Of a stretch of 20,079 bases of DNA, positions 1 to 8,985 are shown one piece after another. Under the pieces are notes generated by a model. That model saw only the letters and a program-made list of their open reading frames with translations, was not told the origin of the DNA and searched no databases. The stretch is from Discostella pseudostelligera (taxonomy: Eukaryota > Bacillariophyta > Thalassiosirophyceae > Thalassiosirales > Thalassiosiraceae), in assembly GCA_036940085.1 (NCBI GenBank), contig JALLBK010000719.1, positions 1-20,079 on the forward strand. The letters run 5' to 3'. A program made the translations under genes and the position numbers. The first letter of the stretch is position 1; the number at the start of each line of letters is the position of its first letter.

Positions 1-2326
1 TAGTGTATGATGGAAATATCCGCGGTACGAGCAGTATTGGCGGTGAAGTTGCTACCAAGATCATTCCTCCTACCATTTTCAACAGTAGCGATACCACCCT
101 ATTCTTTAATAGGAAGGCATGTGCCGACGGTGACAATACGAGTGTGCCCAAGAGTGGTGACCAAAAGACCGCGGAGGGTAGTCCTAAGGAATAGTTGGCA
201 AGAAGGAGTGGTGCATGGAGGTAAATTCCAAGGAGACAGGTTATGAAGCGTAGACTTTTCCGACATTCAGAATGTCCATCGTCGTCGTCGTCGTTCGGAG
301 CCACCTTTCGATTCGATGCACATTTTTGACGACGATGGCGCGTCGTCATCACCATCGCGAAGAACATCAATGCATAGGAGAGAAAATAAACCGCGTTCAT
401 GATGATCCTCTCATGCGACCAACTCCCAAATCGTAGTTGTAATTGCTGGCTAATGCATATCCCCAATGAAGTCAAGGTAACCCCGATCAACACGTTCCCA
501 ACAAACATAACTTGAAATCGTTTCACATCCCGCAATGCCAATATCACCGCCCGGATCACCATGGGCAATGCTATCAACACACCCGGATAGATGTATTCTC
601 CATGCGAAACAAATTTATTTGGTGATGGTAATAGATATTGCGAGACGGAATGATGCAGCCGTTCGTGTAAATTGCTAATGGAACGGAGTAAATGTTCTAG
701 GCAGCGTGTCAAGTCGGCATAATGTGGATGGATTGATGATGAGGATGAAGTGGAAGTGTTCTCCTTATTCTTGGGGATGTGCACTTGGATAGTGAGCGAA
801 TCAATGCCATGATTGAGCGCCGATGCGTGTGGTTGACGACTGAGTAAGTAATTATTTGGTTTCAAGGGGAATAATGGGAGTGAAATAAATGAATAAGTGT
901 GCAAATAATGTACAACAAAGACAACACAACAATATGGTATTCTCGAAATGCAATAAACTCACGGTCCAATCACCATACCCAATCCAAATCTCACCATCCC
1001 CATCCAATCTTTGACATATCGTTCCACCATCATTGGACCATCTTTTATTCCAATCGTATTGACCATCCATGTCAAGAATGCACTCATTTGCTTTTCCATC
1101 TTTGTTAATGTTCCATTGCTATCGAAGGAAAAAGGATGCACTGCAAATTCAGAATTACCATAATAGATTGACGATGATTGATCATTGGTTCCACCAGCAG
1201 GATGACTTTGAAAAGATAGGAATGTGGCAAAGACTAAATCGAGATTGGGGAGTGCTCCACCGATACCATGGGTTAAGATGCGCACCTCTGTAGTACTGTC
1301 CATCTCTTTCATTGTTGCGGATGATGATAGTTCTTCTTCTTGTTGATGATTATTGTCGCGAATGACCAAGAGAGAGCGTATCATTGGATAGGTAAAGTCA
1401 GGTGGCAGTGGACGTATGGCTTCCACTTGAGCTGTGCTACTGCCACCACCACCCTTTGAAGACCTGTGTTGATTATCACCACCACCAAGATAGGAAGCAA
1501 TGAATGCATCCACCACCGATGGTAACGATATACGACGACGATGCCCACCTTCTTTATTCATGCTTCCGGTAGCATTCATTGTTTGTTTTGTGGATTTGGA
1601 TGGGGAAACAATAAGTACCACCTTGGACAACCAAGGTGCATCATATCTATTTCCCAATTTGGAAATCAGATGCAGTAATGATGCATTCATGTCACTATTT
1701 GCATACCATTCGTCATTGTTGGGATCATTGTTACTCCCATGGTAGCTACTATCACTGTCATGATAATTGTCATCACTATCACTGCTTCCCACCACGAGGA
1801 CAATGGATTCCACAGCATCGATAGTTGGTCCAATCGATGGTAGTATACGTACAATATCGAAAGAGATTGAAGAGGTAGCATCATGATGATAACATTCTAT
1901 GGATGGTGAGATGATGATGTTGTTGTGTATTGTTGTGGAGGAAGATAGTGATGAAAAGTGTCGAATGGTGTCGCACATGTTGTCCATTCTCATTTGTTCT
2001 GTACCCCGTAGATTATCCTGTGATGATGGCGATGCTGATGAAGAAGTCGATGATGATGTGATAGCAGCATGACTACTACCACTACTTCCACTAGTGCCAT
2101 GTCGCACCGTTGGATAGGCCGCCACCCGATGACGATGGACATCTAATCCATGTTCATCAATGTACGACCCTCGACATTTCAATTCTCCAGTAATTATTGA
2201 TATAATGGGGTGAGAGGCTGTCCAGAGTAGACCAAGGAGGTAGGGGAGTGTGAAGGAGAGAGGGAGGAGGAGGCGTCGTATGCGTTGAAGGATGTGTGTT
2301 TTTTTGCTGATGGTAGAGCTAGTAGA

Positions 2327-2366
<40 letters not shown>

Positions 2367-2500
2367 GGAAGATGAGATTGAATGATAGTCGCGTGGCTCT
2401 CTTCCCGTTCCTCTTTGGGGATGTCGTCATCGGTGGGAGAGGTGCATAGCGGCGATGAGGGTGCCGCTGGTGCTGGGTTGGAAGGTGCGGCGGCCGCCAT
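1..2500 (-). CDS. GAA1: GPI transamidase subunit GAA1 (GPAA1), 3'-partial, two exons seen
   Basis: Subunit of the ER-membrane GPI transamidase that attaches GPI anchors to proteins. Exon 1 runs 2500 down to 963, an intron occupies 962-840 (GTGAGT...CTCAG, 123 bp), and exon 2 runs 839 to the window edge, where the frame is still open. The protein has a Ser-rich N-terminus, one membrane segment (about 2255-2195), then the family signature YIDEHGLD (human has YMSENA at this place). A lumenal domain follows with GIGGALPNLDLV, matching GLNGQLPNLDLL of human GPAA1. Exon 2 carries several hydrophobic segments and LLLANYSLG, matching the family's ALTNFSLG. I chose the ATG at 2500 (ACCATGGCG context); an upstream in-frame ATG at 2662 would leave only 11 bp before the divergent neighbour. 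The lumenal domain carries Ser/Gly/Asp-rich insertions. Family call is from remembered motifs, not a search. Confidence 0.88.
2327..2365. repeat. (GCT)13 microsatellite
   Basis: Thirteen uninterrupted GCT units lying inside GAA1 exon 1. Read on the minus strand as AGC, they encode a poly-Ser run just before the N-terminal membrane segment. The length is likely polymorphic between strains. Confidence 0.95.
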
Positions 2501-2673
2501 GGTCACCGTCACCGTCACCGTCAATGTCAATAGTAATTTTTTTGTTGGTGTTTGTGGTGGCGCATGGCAAAAAGCGCGGGAACATCCTCTCGGGTCTTTT
2601 CGTCTGTCTGGCGTCAGGTTCATTTTTTTCAGCAGCAGCAGCAGCAGCCGCAGCCGCAGCAAACAACTTGACC
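2501..2673. promoter_or_regulatory. Divergent intergenic region shared by GAA1 and TRAPPC2L-like gene
   Basis: About 173 bp separate the two chosen ATGs, so both genes are probably driven from one bidirectional promoter. It contains an ACCGTC-type tandem at 2504-2522, a T-run at 2537-2543 and a CAG/CCG triplet tract at 2630-2660. No TATA box or other named element was recognised. The boundaries depend on the start codons chosen, since both frames remain open further upstream. Confidence 0.55.
2630..2660. repeat. CAG/CCG triplet tract
   Basis: Six CAG units followed by interspersed CCG/CAG units, in the presumed 5' leader of the TRAPPC2L-like gene. It is open in several frames, giving artefactual poly-Ala, poly-Ser and poly-Leu readings, which is why the long upstream ORF extensions were not trusted as start sites. 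Confidence 0.9.
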
Positions 2674-4237
2674 ATGACCGCCGGCGGAAGCACCCACCCC
2701 ACTACTACTACTACTACTACTACTGCACTAGTACGCCTCCTCACCTCGGTGGCAATTATTGGTCGGGAAAACGAGCCCATTTATCTACTTGGCGATTTGT
2801 GGGATTGTAACAACAAAAATGATGGTAGTAGTAGTAGCTCCCCAAATAAGACCAACAAAGCCGCCACCGCCGCTGTGTCATCGTCATCTGTCGTCGATGG
2901 CGATGGTACCTCCAAATCGACGGTCTGCGAAATAAACGACGATGAGGCAACGCAGCAACGAAATAATAATGATGGAGAAAATGCATCGTCCTCGCCACCG
3001 TCAACTAAGAAGAATAGCCCACCCAACAAAGGAAGAGGATTGTTTGGACGGATTATTAAAAAGAATGACGATGCTACTTCTTCTACAAACGACAAGAAAC
3101 TCCAACATTTACAGCAATTTAATGACAATGATGTGAATGATGAGGATGAAGATGATGATCCATTTGGTTTCTTCGGAACTAGTTTTTCCAATCCACTTCA
3201 TCATCAGCAGCATCAACATCAACAATTTCAACAACGTCATTTTCAGCATCAGCAGCAGCGGATGTCACTTACCCAACAACTAGTACTACATGCCTCCCTG
3301 GATATATTTGAAGAGAGGGCATCGTCTACTCGAACATCATTAAGTGGTGGGAGAAGAAACAGCGGTGGTGTCGGTGGTAGTGCTAGTAGTGGTGGGGGAG
3401 GAATTGGTAGAGGTAGCAGCCGCAGTGGTGGTGGTGGAGGNGTGGTGGTGGTGGAGGAGGAGGGGTTCGATGGAGGACACCCGGTACGGATTCGGCAACA
3501 TCCATGTATATGGGGTTATTATGTCGTGTCGAAGAACGATGGAGTGTGTATGGTGAGTTGTTACCCATTTGAAATCTATTCGAGCATTCACCAAATCATC
3601 ATAACACACTCCTACTATCCCCTTCAACGCGCATAATACGAATCTTGGTATCTGCATCATTCTTCCTCGGCTTCCTAAAATTGCCAAAAAGGCTATCTAA
3701 CAAATACAGGGATCAAATTCCTCGCGGCTGTCGAAGATGTACACTCCTCCTCTACCTCTTTCGACAACGATGACGAATTATTTCATTACCCACCATTGCC
3801 ATCATGGATCGATGAGGAGGGTAGTATGATGGAGGCAGAGACGAAGAAGATGAAGAAAGTGTTTGTGAGTTCTGTTGTTGCGATCATACTGACCATGAAC
3901 ATGCAACCTTGCGAAAGCTGGAACCTCTTCATCTTCCATATTCTCACTTTGCAATCTCTCGCTCTCGCTCTCCTGCCACAATTGTTTTGGTACATAGACT
4001 CAGCTCCACGATTTATACGTACAATACACAATGAATCCTTTCTCTCGGCTAAGAAGTTCCATTTGTTCTGATAAATTTGATGATGGTGTCATTGCTTTGG
4101 CTCGGTCGTTCAATGGTAGGAGTATTGTGGAAGGAGGAGGAGCACGATCTCCGAAGTCATCGCCTGTGGCGGCTCGGAGAGAGGATGATGATGACGGGCG
4201 CAAAACAAAAGAGGAGAATGGACTTTCATGGGTGTGA
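2674..4237 (+). CDS. TRAPPC2L-like (sedlin family) TRAPP complex subunit, three exons, gap in exon 1
   Basis: TRAPP complexes tether ER-Golgi vesicles and act as Rab exchange factors. Exons: 2674-3552, 3692-3864, 3998-4237; introns 3553-3691 and 3865-3997 are GT-AG. Family landmarks in order: SVAIIGRENEPIYL (human AVIAKENYPLYI), LVLHASLDIFEER (human MVHTSLDVVDEK), MYMGLLCRVEERWSVYG (human LYLGLLYPTEDYKVYG), YLTNTGIKFLAAVED (plant YLTNTKVKFILV), VF-TQLHDLYVQYTMNPF (human MFRKLHNSYTDVMCNPF), FDDGVIALARSF. Only these exon joins restore the alignment. Exon 1 changes frame at a single N (3441) within a poly-Gly tract, so the product is unbroken only if the gap really holds 2 (mod 3) bases. At about 430 residues it is three times the usual ~140, because of a ~150-residue low-complexity insert and a Gly-rich loop. 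ATG 2674 (ACCATGACC) sits shortly before the conserved start. Confidence 0.8.
2701..2724. repeat. (ACT)8 microsatellite
   Basis: Eight ACT units near the start of the TRAPPC2L-like gene. They encode a poly-Thr stretch about ten residues after the chosen Met, just before the conserved sedlin-fold start. Confidence 0.95.
3441..3441. other. Unresolved base or assembly gap (single N)
   Basis: The only ambiguous base in the window sits in a GGT/GGA repeat that encodes poly-Gly on both sides but in different frames: codon starts fall at positions 1 mod 3 before it and 0 mod 3 after it. The N therefore probably stands for a gap of unknown length, not one base. Confidence 0.85.
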
Positions 4238-4558
4238 ATGCAATGATTGGAGATCGGCTCGTGATAGGAGTCATAAAATAGGAGTAATAGAGCAGGAGTA
4301 GTAGATAATATCTAGATACCCTTGCATTGCATACATCAATCGTCATCAGGAGAACAGTTCAACGTCTTGCGAAAGCATTTGGCGCGCTGCCTGTCATTTT
4401 CCCGCCAAGAATGTCATTTTCCCGCCAAAAAGCAAGATCTTTTGATGGGCCACAAAAAAATCTTTGTCTTCGAGCTTGCCGCCATCCGATCCATGTTCCA
4501 TCACCATAAAATAAATGCACCGTCGAGGCCCAGTATCTAAATCAATTCAGATTAAAAA
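4238..4558 (+). promoter_or_regulatory. dapB upstream region with tandem E2F-like sites
   Basis: This 321-bp non-coding stretch follows the TRAPPC2L-like stop codon. It holds TAGGAGTA at 4279-4286, two further GGAGT words nearby, and a 20-bp direct repeat (4391-4410 and 4411-4430). Each repeat unit contains TTTTCCCGCCAA, which matches the E2F/DP consensus TTTSSCGC. The repeat lies 129-168 bp upstream of the dapB ATG. Short ORFs here have no recognisable content. Confidence 0.6.
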
Positions 4559-5641
4559 ATGATGACGATGAAATCTATTCAACTAATCCTAGCTTCCTAC
4601 GCCGTAATCCTCCCTTCTATTAGTGGATTCTCACGCCAGCCTCTCGCGGAGCGGTGTCATCGTCAATGTCCATCGTCGACAGCTGCGTCGTCACCGTCAT
4701 TCTCAATGAGGAGCGCCGCCCTACCCATGTCATCCAACGATAACAGCAACAACAACTTTGACCCCTCCTCCCTACAGATCATGGTCAACGGCATGCCAGG
4801 TCCAATGGCCACTGCCGCCGCCGAGGCCTGTCTACGCAAAGGCCTATCTCTCGCTCCCGTGGCCATGACTGGTCCGGCCATTGAACCTACCACAATTACC
4901 GTTACGGATTCTGTCACTGGCAAATCCATGGACGTTCGTCTCATCCCTGCCACCGACGATGGTCGTACTGAGATTGTATCCTCCTTGGCAGGATTGCGTG
5001 CCGCCGTAGGACAAGCAAATGTATTAGCCATTGACTACACCCATCCCTCGGCAGTGAATGACAATGCCATTTTCTACGCGGAGCATTCTCTTCCATTTGT
5101 CATGGGTACTACGGGTGGTGATCGTGATAAACTTATGTCTGACGTAGTGTCTCGATCGGCATTTGCAGTAATTGCACCCAATATGGGAAAACAAATTGTT
5201 GCCATGCAAGCTGGGTTAGAGGATATGGCGAATAAGTTCCCGGGAGCATTTGCCGGATACAAATTACAAGTTACCGAAAGCCATCAACGCACCAAGGCGG
5301 ATACATCCGGCACTGCCAAGGCGGTAATTGATTCATTGAAGAAATTGAGTGATGATACCTTTGATGTTGAAAAAGATATTGTCATGTTGCGGGATGATGA
5401 AAGTTCATTGGCATTTGGTGTATCGAAGGAGGCATTGAATGGACATGCCTTTCATACGTACACATTGACAAGTTCGGATGGGAGTGTTCAATTTGCATTG
5501 CAGCATAATGTTGAGGGACGGACGGTATATGCCGAGGGGACTGCCGATGCGGTGAAATTCTTAGCGAGTAAGGTGGCATCGGGAATGGAGGGACGGGTGT
5601 TTTCGATGATTGATGTGTTGCAGGCTGGAGCGCTTGAGTAA
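4559..5641 (+). CDS. dapB: 4-hydroxy-tetrahydrodipicolinate reductase, plant type, plastid-targeted
   Basis: Reduces the dihydrodipicolinate precursor with NAD(P)H in the diaminopimelate route to lysine; expected in the plastid stroma. Single exon, 360 residues. Residues 1-23 are a signal peptide ending SISG before Phe24, a diatom ASAFAP-like cleavage site, followed by a Ser/Arg-rich transit region. The nucleotide-binding motif is NGMPGPM (77-83). IDYTHPS (158-164) is the DFTxP-like motif, GTTGGDRDKL (183-192) is typical of plant DapB, and ESHQRTKADTSGT (240-252) is the active-site/substrate motif, with Lys246 and the SGT substrate loop. The start could be any of the closely spaced ATGs at 4559, 4562 and 4568; the difference is negligible. 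The next gene begins about 690 bp downstream. Plant-type motifs point to an endosymbiont or ancient bacterial origin (inference). Confidence 0.93.
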   Translation: MMTMKSIQLILASYAVILPSISGFSRQPLAERCHRQCPSSTAASSPSFSMRSAALPMSSNDNSNNNFDPSSLQIMVNGMPGPMATAAAEACLRKGLSLAPVAMTGPAIEPTTITVTDSVTGKSMDVRLIPATDDGRTEIVSSLAGLRAAVGQANVLAIDYTHPSAVNDNAIFYAEHSLPFVMGTTGGDRDKLMSDVVSRSAFAVIAPNMGKQIVAMQAGLEDMANKFPGAFAGYKLQVTESHQRTKADTSGTAKAVIDSLKKLSDDTFDVEKDIVMLRDDESSLAFGVSKEALNGHAFHTYTLTSSDGSVQFALQHNVEGRTVYAEGTADAVKFLASKVASGMEGRVFSMIDVLQAGALE

Positions 5642-6333
5642 TCAAAAAAGGAGAGGAGAATGCAGGAGAGGATGCATTATTTTGATTGAATCCGAGGAAA
5701 AAGTAAGGAAATGTAGCATCATTATCCGAGTATTAGTGGGTACATCGTCAACCAGGTGATGTAGTGGCGAAGTGCATATCTATCAATCGATACATTCCAC
5801 ATAATATCGAGGCATTGGTACGACGATCATGGCAAGGAACTTAATAATTATTTCTTGATCAAAGGAATCGAACTGTTCTAATGACTACGTAATGAGGCTT
5901 AATAACGTCAAAACATAGGAGTATCTAGGAGTAGTAGAGTACACCAATCTTTCATCTTTCATTGCACGATGCGTTGTACAAATGTTGTATCCACGTGGAA
6001 GCAAACTGAGGAGAGCGTTTGGGTTGACGGACAGACTGGCCCGCGAACAGACGACAGACAGACGCGACTCAGCGCCAACCAAGCGCACCGACTGACGACG
6101 ACGACGACGACGACGATGGCGGCGGCGAAGAACATATTGTGGTACTCCTAGCAAAGCAAGATGATGAATGATGAGCTTGTCGCATCAATAGACTGTAGTC
6201 GCCATCACTGATAGCATATACATTCTCTCTAGCTGCATATTCTACCAGTGAACCTTTAGAATTCAAGAGAAACACAAATCAGGTGTCAACACATCAACAT
6301 CATCAACATCGATACAGCAACAACCTCATCATC
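5642..6333 (+). promoter_or_regulatory. dapB 3' region and NOL10 promoter/5' leader
   Basis: This 692-bp stretch has no recognisable gene. It contains two TAGGAGTA octamers (5916-5923, 5926-5933), one on the opposite strand (6143-6150), a CCACGTGGAAG G-box (5991-6001), a (GAC)7 tract (6094-6114) and a short upstream ORF (6116-6151). A tRNA-like GGAATCGAACTG near 5861 was tested and has no pairing T-stem. Confidence 0.5.
6116..6151 (+). other. Possible upstream ORF of NOL10 (11 codons)
   Basis: The ATG at 6116 has a good eukaryotic context (ACGATGGCG) and encodes MAAAKNILWYS followed by a stop, 183 bp before the NOL10 start. Whether it is transcribed is unknown because the transcription start site is not visible. 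If it lies in the leader it could lower NOL10 translation. Confidence 0.3.
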
Positions 6334-8985
6334 ATGGAGATCCAAGAACGACACTCGGGTAAAATCTACTCTCTTGCTTCCACCACCTCCATCCCCGAAT
6401 GGCTCTCGGAACGCTCTCGTCGCAATCTCTCCAAACGCGACTCTCAATTCCGTCATCGCATCACCTTACTTCAAGATCTCGAAATGCCCGTCGCCAGCAC
6501 GAAAGTACGTCAATCACCCGATGGCAAATATCTACTAGTGGGCGGGACCTATTGTCCGCGTATACGATGTTATGAACTCTCAGAAATGAGTATGAAATTT
6601 GAACGATATTTGGATAGTGAAGTGGTGGACTTGTTGTGTTTAAGTGACGATTATGGCAAGCTTGCCATTTTGGGATCGGATCGATCGGTGATGTTTCATG
6701 CACCCTATGGTAATCATGAGAAGATACGATTGCCTACTTTTGGCAGGGCAATGGCGTATGATAGAACAACGTGTGAATTGATGGTGGTTAGTTCGGGAAA
6801 ACGGGTAGTACGATCGGCTCCTGGTGCACAGCAACAACAACAATCCATGCAGGCAATGGGAGAGGTATATCGATTCAATCTTGACGAAGGTCGATTCTCC
6901 CAACCATACTCGTACACTTCGGCATTACGTCCTACCAAGTTTAATGCCAATGATACCATTGATAATAGTACGCAGGTATTGCAGTTGGGAGGGGGGTGTA
7001 TATGCATCTCACCAACTCATTCACTCACGGCCATTGGTGCCGAAGATGGCACTGTAAGATTTTGGGACAATCGTGTACCAGTATCATCAGGTCCGGACGA
7101 TGTACACCTCACCCCATTCTTGAATTTGGATGTAGCATCGGCCACGGCAGGTCGGGGATACTTTGATAGTAATACCAACAGCGGGTATCCAGGCGAGGTG
7201 ACCTCCCTTTGCTTTGATTCGGTTGGTATGCGCATGTGTGCCGGCACACGGGGCGGCAATGTTGCACTCTACGATATGCGTTCGAGCAAACCATTGTTTA
7301 TTAAGGAACATCAGTATGGGTTGCCGATTCATACGGTGCAATTCCATTCAGGATCGGGTACAGTATTGAGTTCGGATTCCAAGTTGGTAAAGATATGGAA
7401 TGCGAATGGATCTATATCGTCATCTACCGGCGGAATGAATGACGATGGTGGTTTTGGTCTGAGTGGCAACACTAGTACTGATGGTCTAGGTGGTCCTTTG
7501 GGAAGTATCGTAGCCAATGTCGAGGGCACTGCTGATTTTACACATTTCATAACCTCAGGCGATTCCTCCGACCCGTCGGGGCAGAATAACGGATTATTAC
7601 TCTGTACTGGTGAACAATCCAAGGTCCAATCCTTCTACTGTCCTGTCCTAGGCCCAGCACCTCAATGGTGCTCCTTCCTTGATAATATCACCGAAGAGCT
7701 TGAGGAACGGGATGGTAGGCTCGATAAATCCTCCGCAACTGCTGGTGTCGAATCGAACATTGTACAAACGGAAACAGTCTACGAGGACTACAAATTCCTA
7801 ACTCGGACCGAAATTGATACATTGGGAATACAAAATCTCGTGGGCACTCCATTGCTTCGTGGATATATGCATGGATTCTTCATTCATGTTGGATTGTACA
7901 ATCGTATACGTGCCGTGGCACGTCCATTTGAATACAGTGAATATCGTAGTCAAAAGATTAAAGAACGGATGGAGGAGAAGCGTGCATCGCGTATTGCGCC
8001 CAAGGCGGCTGCTGGAGGAGTGGATGCCAGTGGTAAGAAGATGAAGGCGAAGGTGAATCCCGACCTTGCAGATCGATTGCAGGCCAAGGCAAGTGATCGT
8101 ACCAAGGCTGGAAAGGTTGCCAAGGCGTTGGTTAGTGATGATCGTTTCGGTGGATTATTTGACAATCCTGACTTTGAAATTGATGAGGATGCTGAGGACT
8201 TTAAGTTGCGTAATCCGAGTGGTGTCTCTGCGAAGAAGGTACGGAATGATAGAGATATGGATAGCGATCAGGAAGAAGATGATTATGATGATGACGACGG
8301 AGGATTTGAGAAAGAGATTGGTGCAGTCGGAGACGATTATGAGCGATGGGGCAATGGCAGTGATAATGATGATGATGATGATGACGAGTATGATGGTGAA
8401 TATTTCCACGAGAGTGAAAGTGATGATGATGGATTCAGGGGTGGGAAGGTGAGAGATACGTTCATGAGATTTGCAACTCGTTTGACTGAGACAGCTGACG
8501 TTCTGTTTTTGTCCTTCCTATGTGTGCAGATTCGAGGAGAGGCATATGATAAGCCAATGAGCAAATCATCCGAAAAGAAGAAGAAAGAAAAGAGAAATGC
8601 AAAAGCAGAGGAAGCAACGACGAAGAGAAAGAAATCCAAAAATATAATGATCGAAGCGGACGACAACGCAGTAGACATTGGTCTTGGAAATACGTTAGCC
8701 AAGAGCGAAGAAAACAAACGAAAGAAGGAGATGTCCCTATCGATGGCGGAACGATTGCAGATGAAATCCGAGCAGTCCAAGTTCGTCGGTGAGACAAAAC
8801 GTCTCAAGGTGACTGGTCAGGGTGCAGTGAAGGAGGTCACCTATGTGCCACAATCTGCTCAAAAGAAGTCCGATGGAGAGAAGAGTGCGAGGACCGGGGA
8901 AAAGAAAGAAGATCCTCATAATGGGAGAAGTCGAAGAGGTGTAAAGTCATTGGGTCTAAAGACACCGTTCAAGCACCTTCAATGA
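6334..8985 (+). CDS. NOL10: NOL10/ENP2 nucleolar WD40 ribosome-biogenesis protein, two exons
   Basis: ENP2/NOL10 acts in the small-subunit processome during early 40S assembly in the nucleolus. Exons 6334-8448 and 8530-8985, about 856 residues spliced. Landmarks shared with human NOL10: KIYSL then SIPEWLSERSRRNL, LQDLEMPVASTKV, RIRCYELSEMSMKFERYLDSEVV, VALYDMRSSKPLFIKEHQYGLPI, PVLGPAPQWCSFLDNITEELEE, YEDYKFLTRTEI, LLRGYMHGFFI. The WD40 propeller is followed by the NUC153 motif DDRFGGLFDNPDFEIDEDAEDFKLRNP near 8137-8217, then acidic and Lys-rich nucleolar tails. A Gln-rich insert lies near 6829. The start is ATG 6334 (ATCATCATGG), directly before the conserved KIYSL. An upstream in-frame GTG at 6283 would add residues without homology. 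The 81-bp intron (8449-8529) is in frame with no stop. Confidence 0.95.
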   Translation: MEIQERHSGKIYSLASTTSIPEWLSERSRRNLSKRDSQFRHRITLLQDLEMPVASTKVRQSPDGKYLLVGGTYCPRIRCYELSEMSMKFERYLDSEVVDLLCLSDDYGKLAILGSDRSVMFHAPYGNHEKIRLPTFGRAMAYDRTTCELMVVSSGKRVVRSAPGAQQQQQSMQAMGEVYRFNLDEGRFSQPYSYTSALRPTKFNANDTIDNSTQVLQLGGGCICISPTHSLTAIGAEDGTVRFWDNRVPVSSGPDDVHLTPFLNLDVASATAGRGYFDSNTNSGYPGEVTSLCFDSVGMRMCAGTRGGNVALYDMRSSKPLFIKEHQYGLPIHTVQFHSGSGTVLSSDSKLVKIWNANGSISSSTGGMNDDGGFGLSGNTSTDGLGGPLGSIVANVEGTADFTHFITSGDSSDPSGQNNGLLLCTGEQSKVQSFYCPVLGPAPQWCSFLDNITEELEERDGRLDKSSATAGVESNIVQTETVYEDYKFLTRTEIDTLGIQNLVGTPLLRGYMHGFFIHVGLYNRIRAVARPFEYSEYRSQKIKERMEEKRASRIAPKAAAGGVDASGKKMKAKVNPDLADRLQAKASDRTKAGKVAKALVSDDRFGGLFDNPDFEIDEDAEDFKLRNPSGVSAKKVRNDRDMDSDQEEDDYDDDDGGFEKEIGAVGDDYERWGNGSDNDDDDDDEYDGEYFHESESDDDGFRGGKVRDTFMRFATRLTETADVLFLSFLCVQIRGEAYDKPMSKSSEKKKKEKRNAKAEEATTKRKKSKNIMIEADDNAVDIGLGNTLAKSEENKRKKEMSLSMAERLQMKSEQSKFVGETKRLKVTGQGAVKEVTYVPQSAQKKSDGEKSARTGEKKEDPHNGRSRRGVKSLGLKTPFKHLQ
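8449..8529 (+). other. In-frame 81-bp intron of NOL10
   Basis: Begins GTGAGA and ends GTGCAG after a pyrimidine-rich stretch. It is phase 0, 27 codons long with no stop, and flanked by the acidic region and the Lys-rich tail. The hydrophobic residues it would encode (LFLSFLCV) are out of character for this charged tail, so it reads as an intron. Confidence 0.75.

Noticed and set aside
2382..2810. Plus-strand 142-codon ORF over the GAA1/TRAPPC2L boundary
   Set aside because: It reads through CAG and ACT microsatellites in an alternative frame and has no family features; the conserved frames on both strands explain the DNA.
3796..4071. 91-codon ORF with hydrophobic stretch VSSVVAIILTMNM...
   Set aside because: It is exon 2 of the TRAPPC2L-like gene running into intron 2; joining at 3864/3998 restores the conserved LHDLY...MNPF motif.
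5855..5885. GGAATCGAACTG resembling a reverse tRNA T-loop
   Set aside because: Flanking bases do not form a five-pair T-stem, and no D-arm or anticodon arm could be found.
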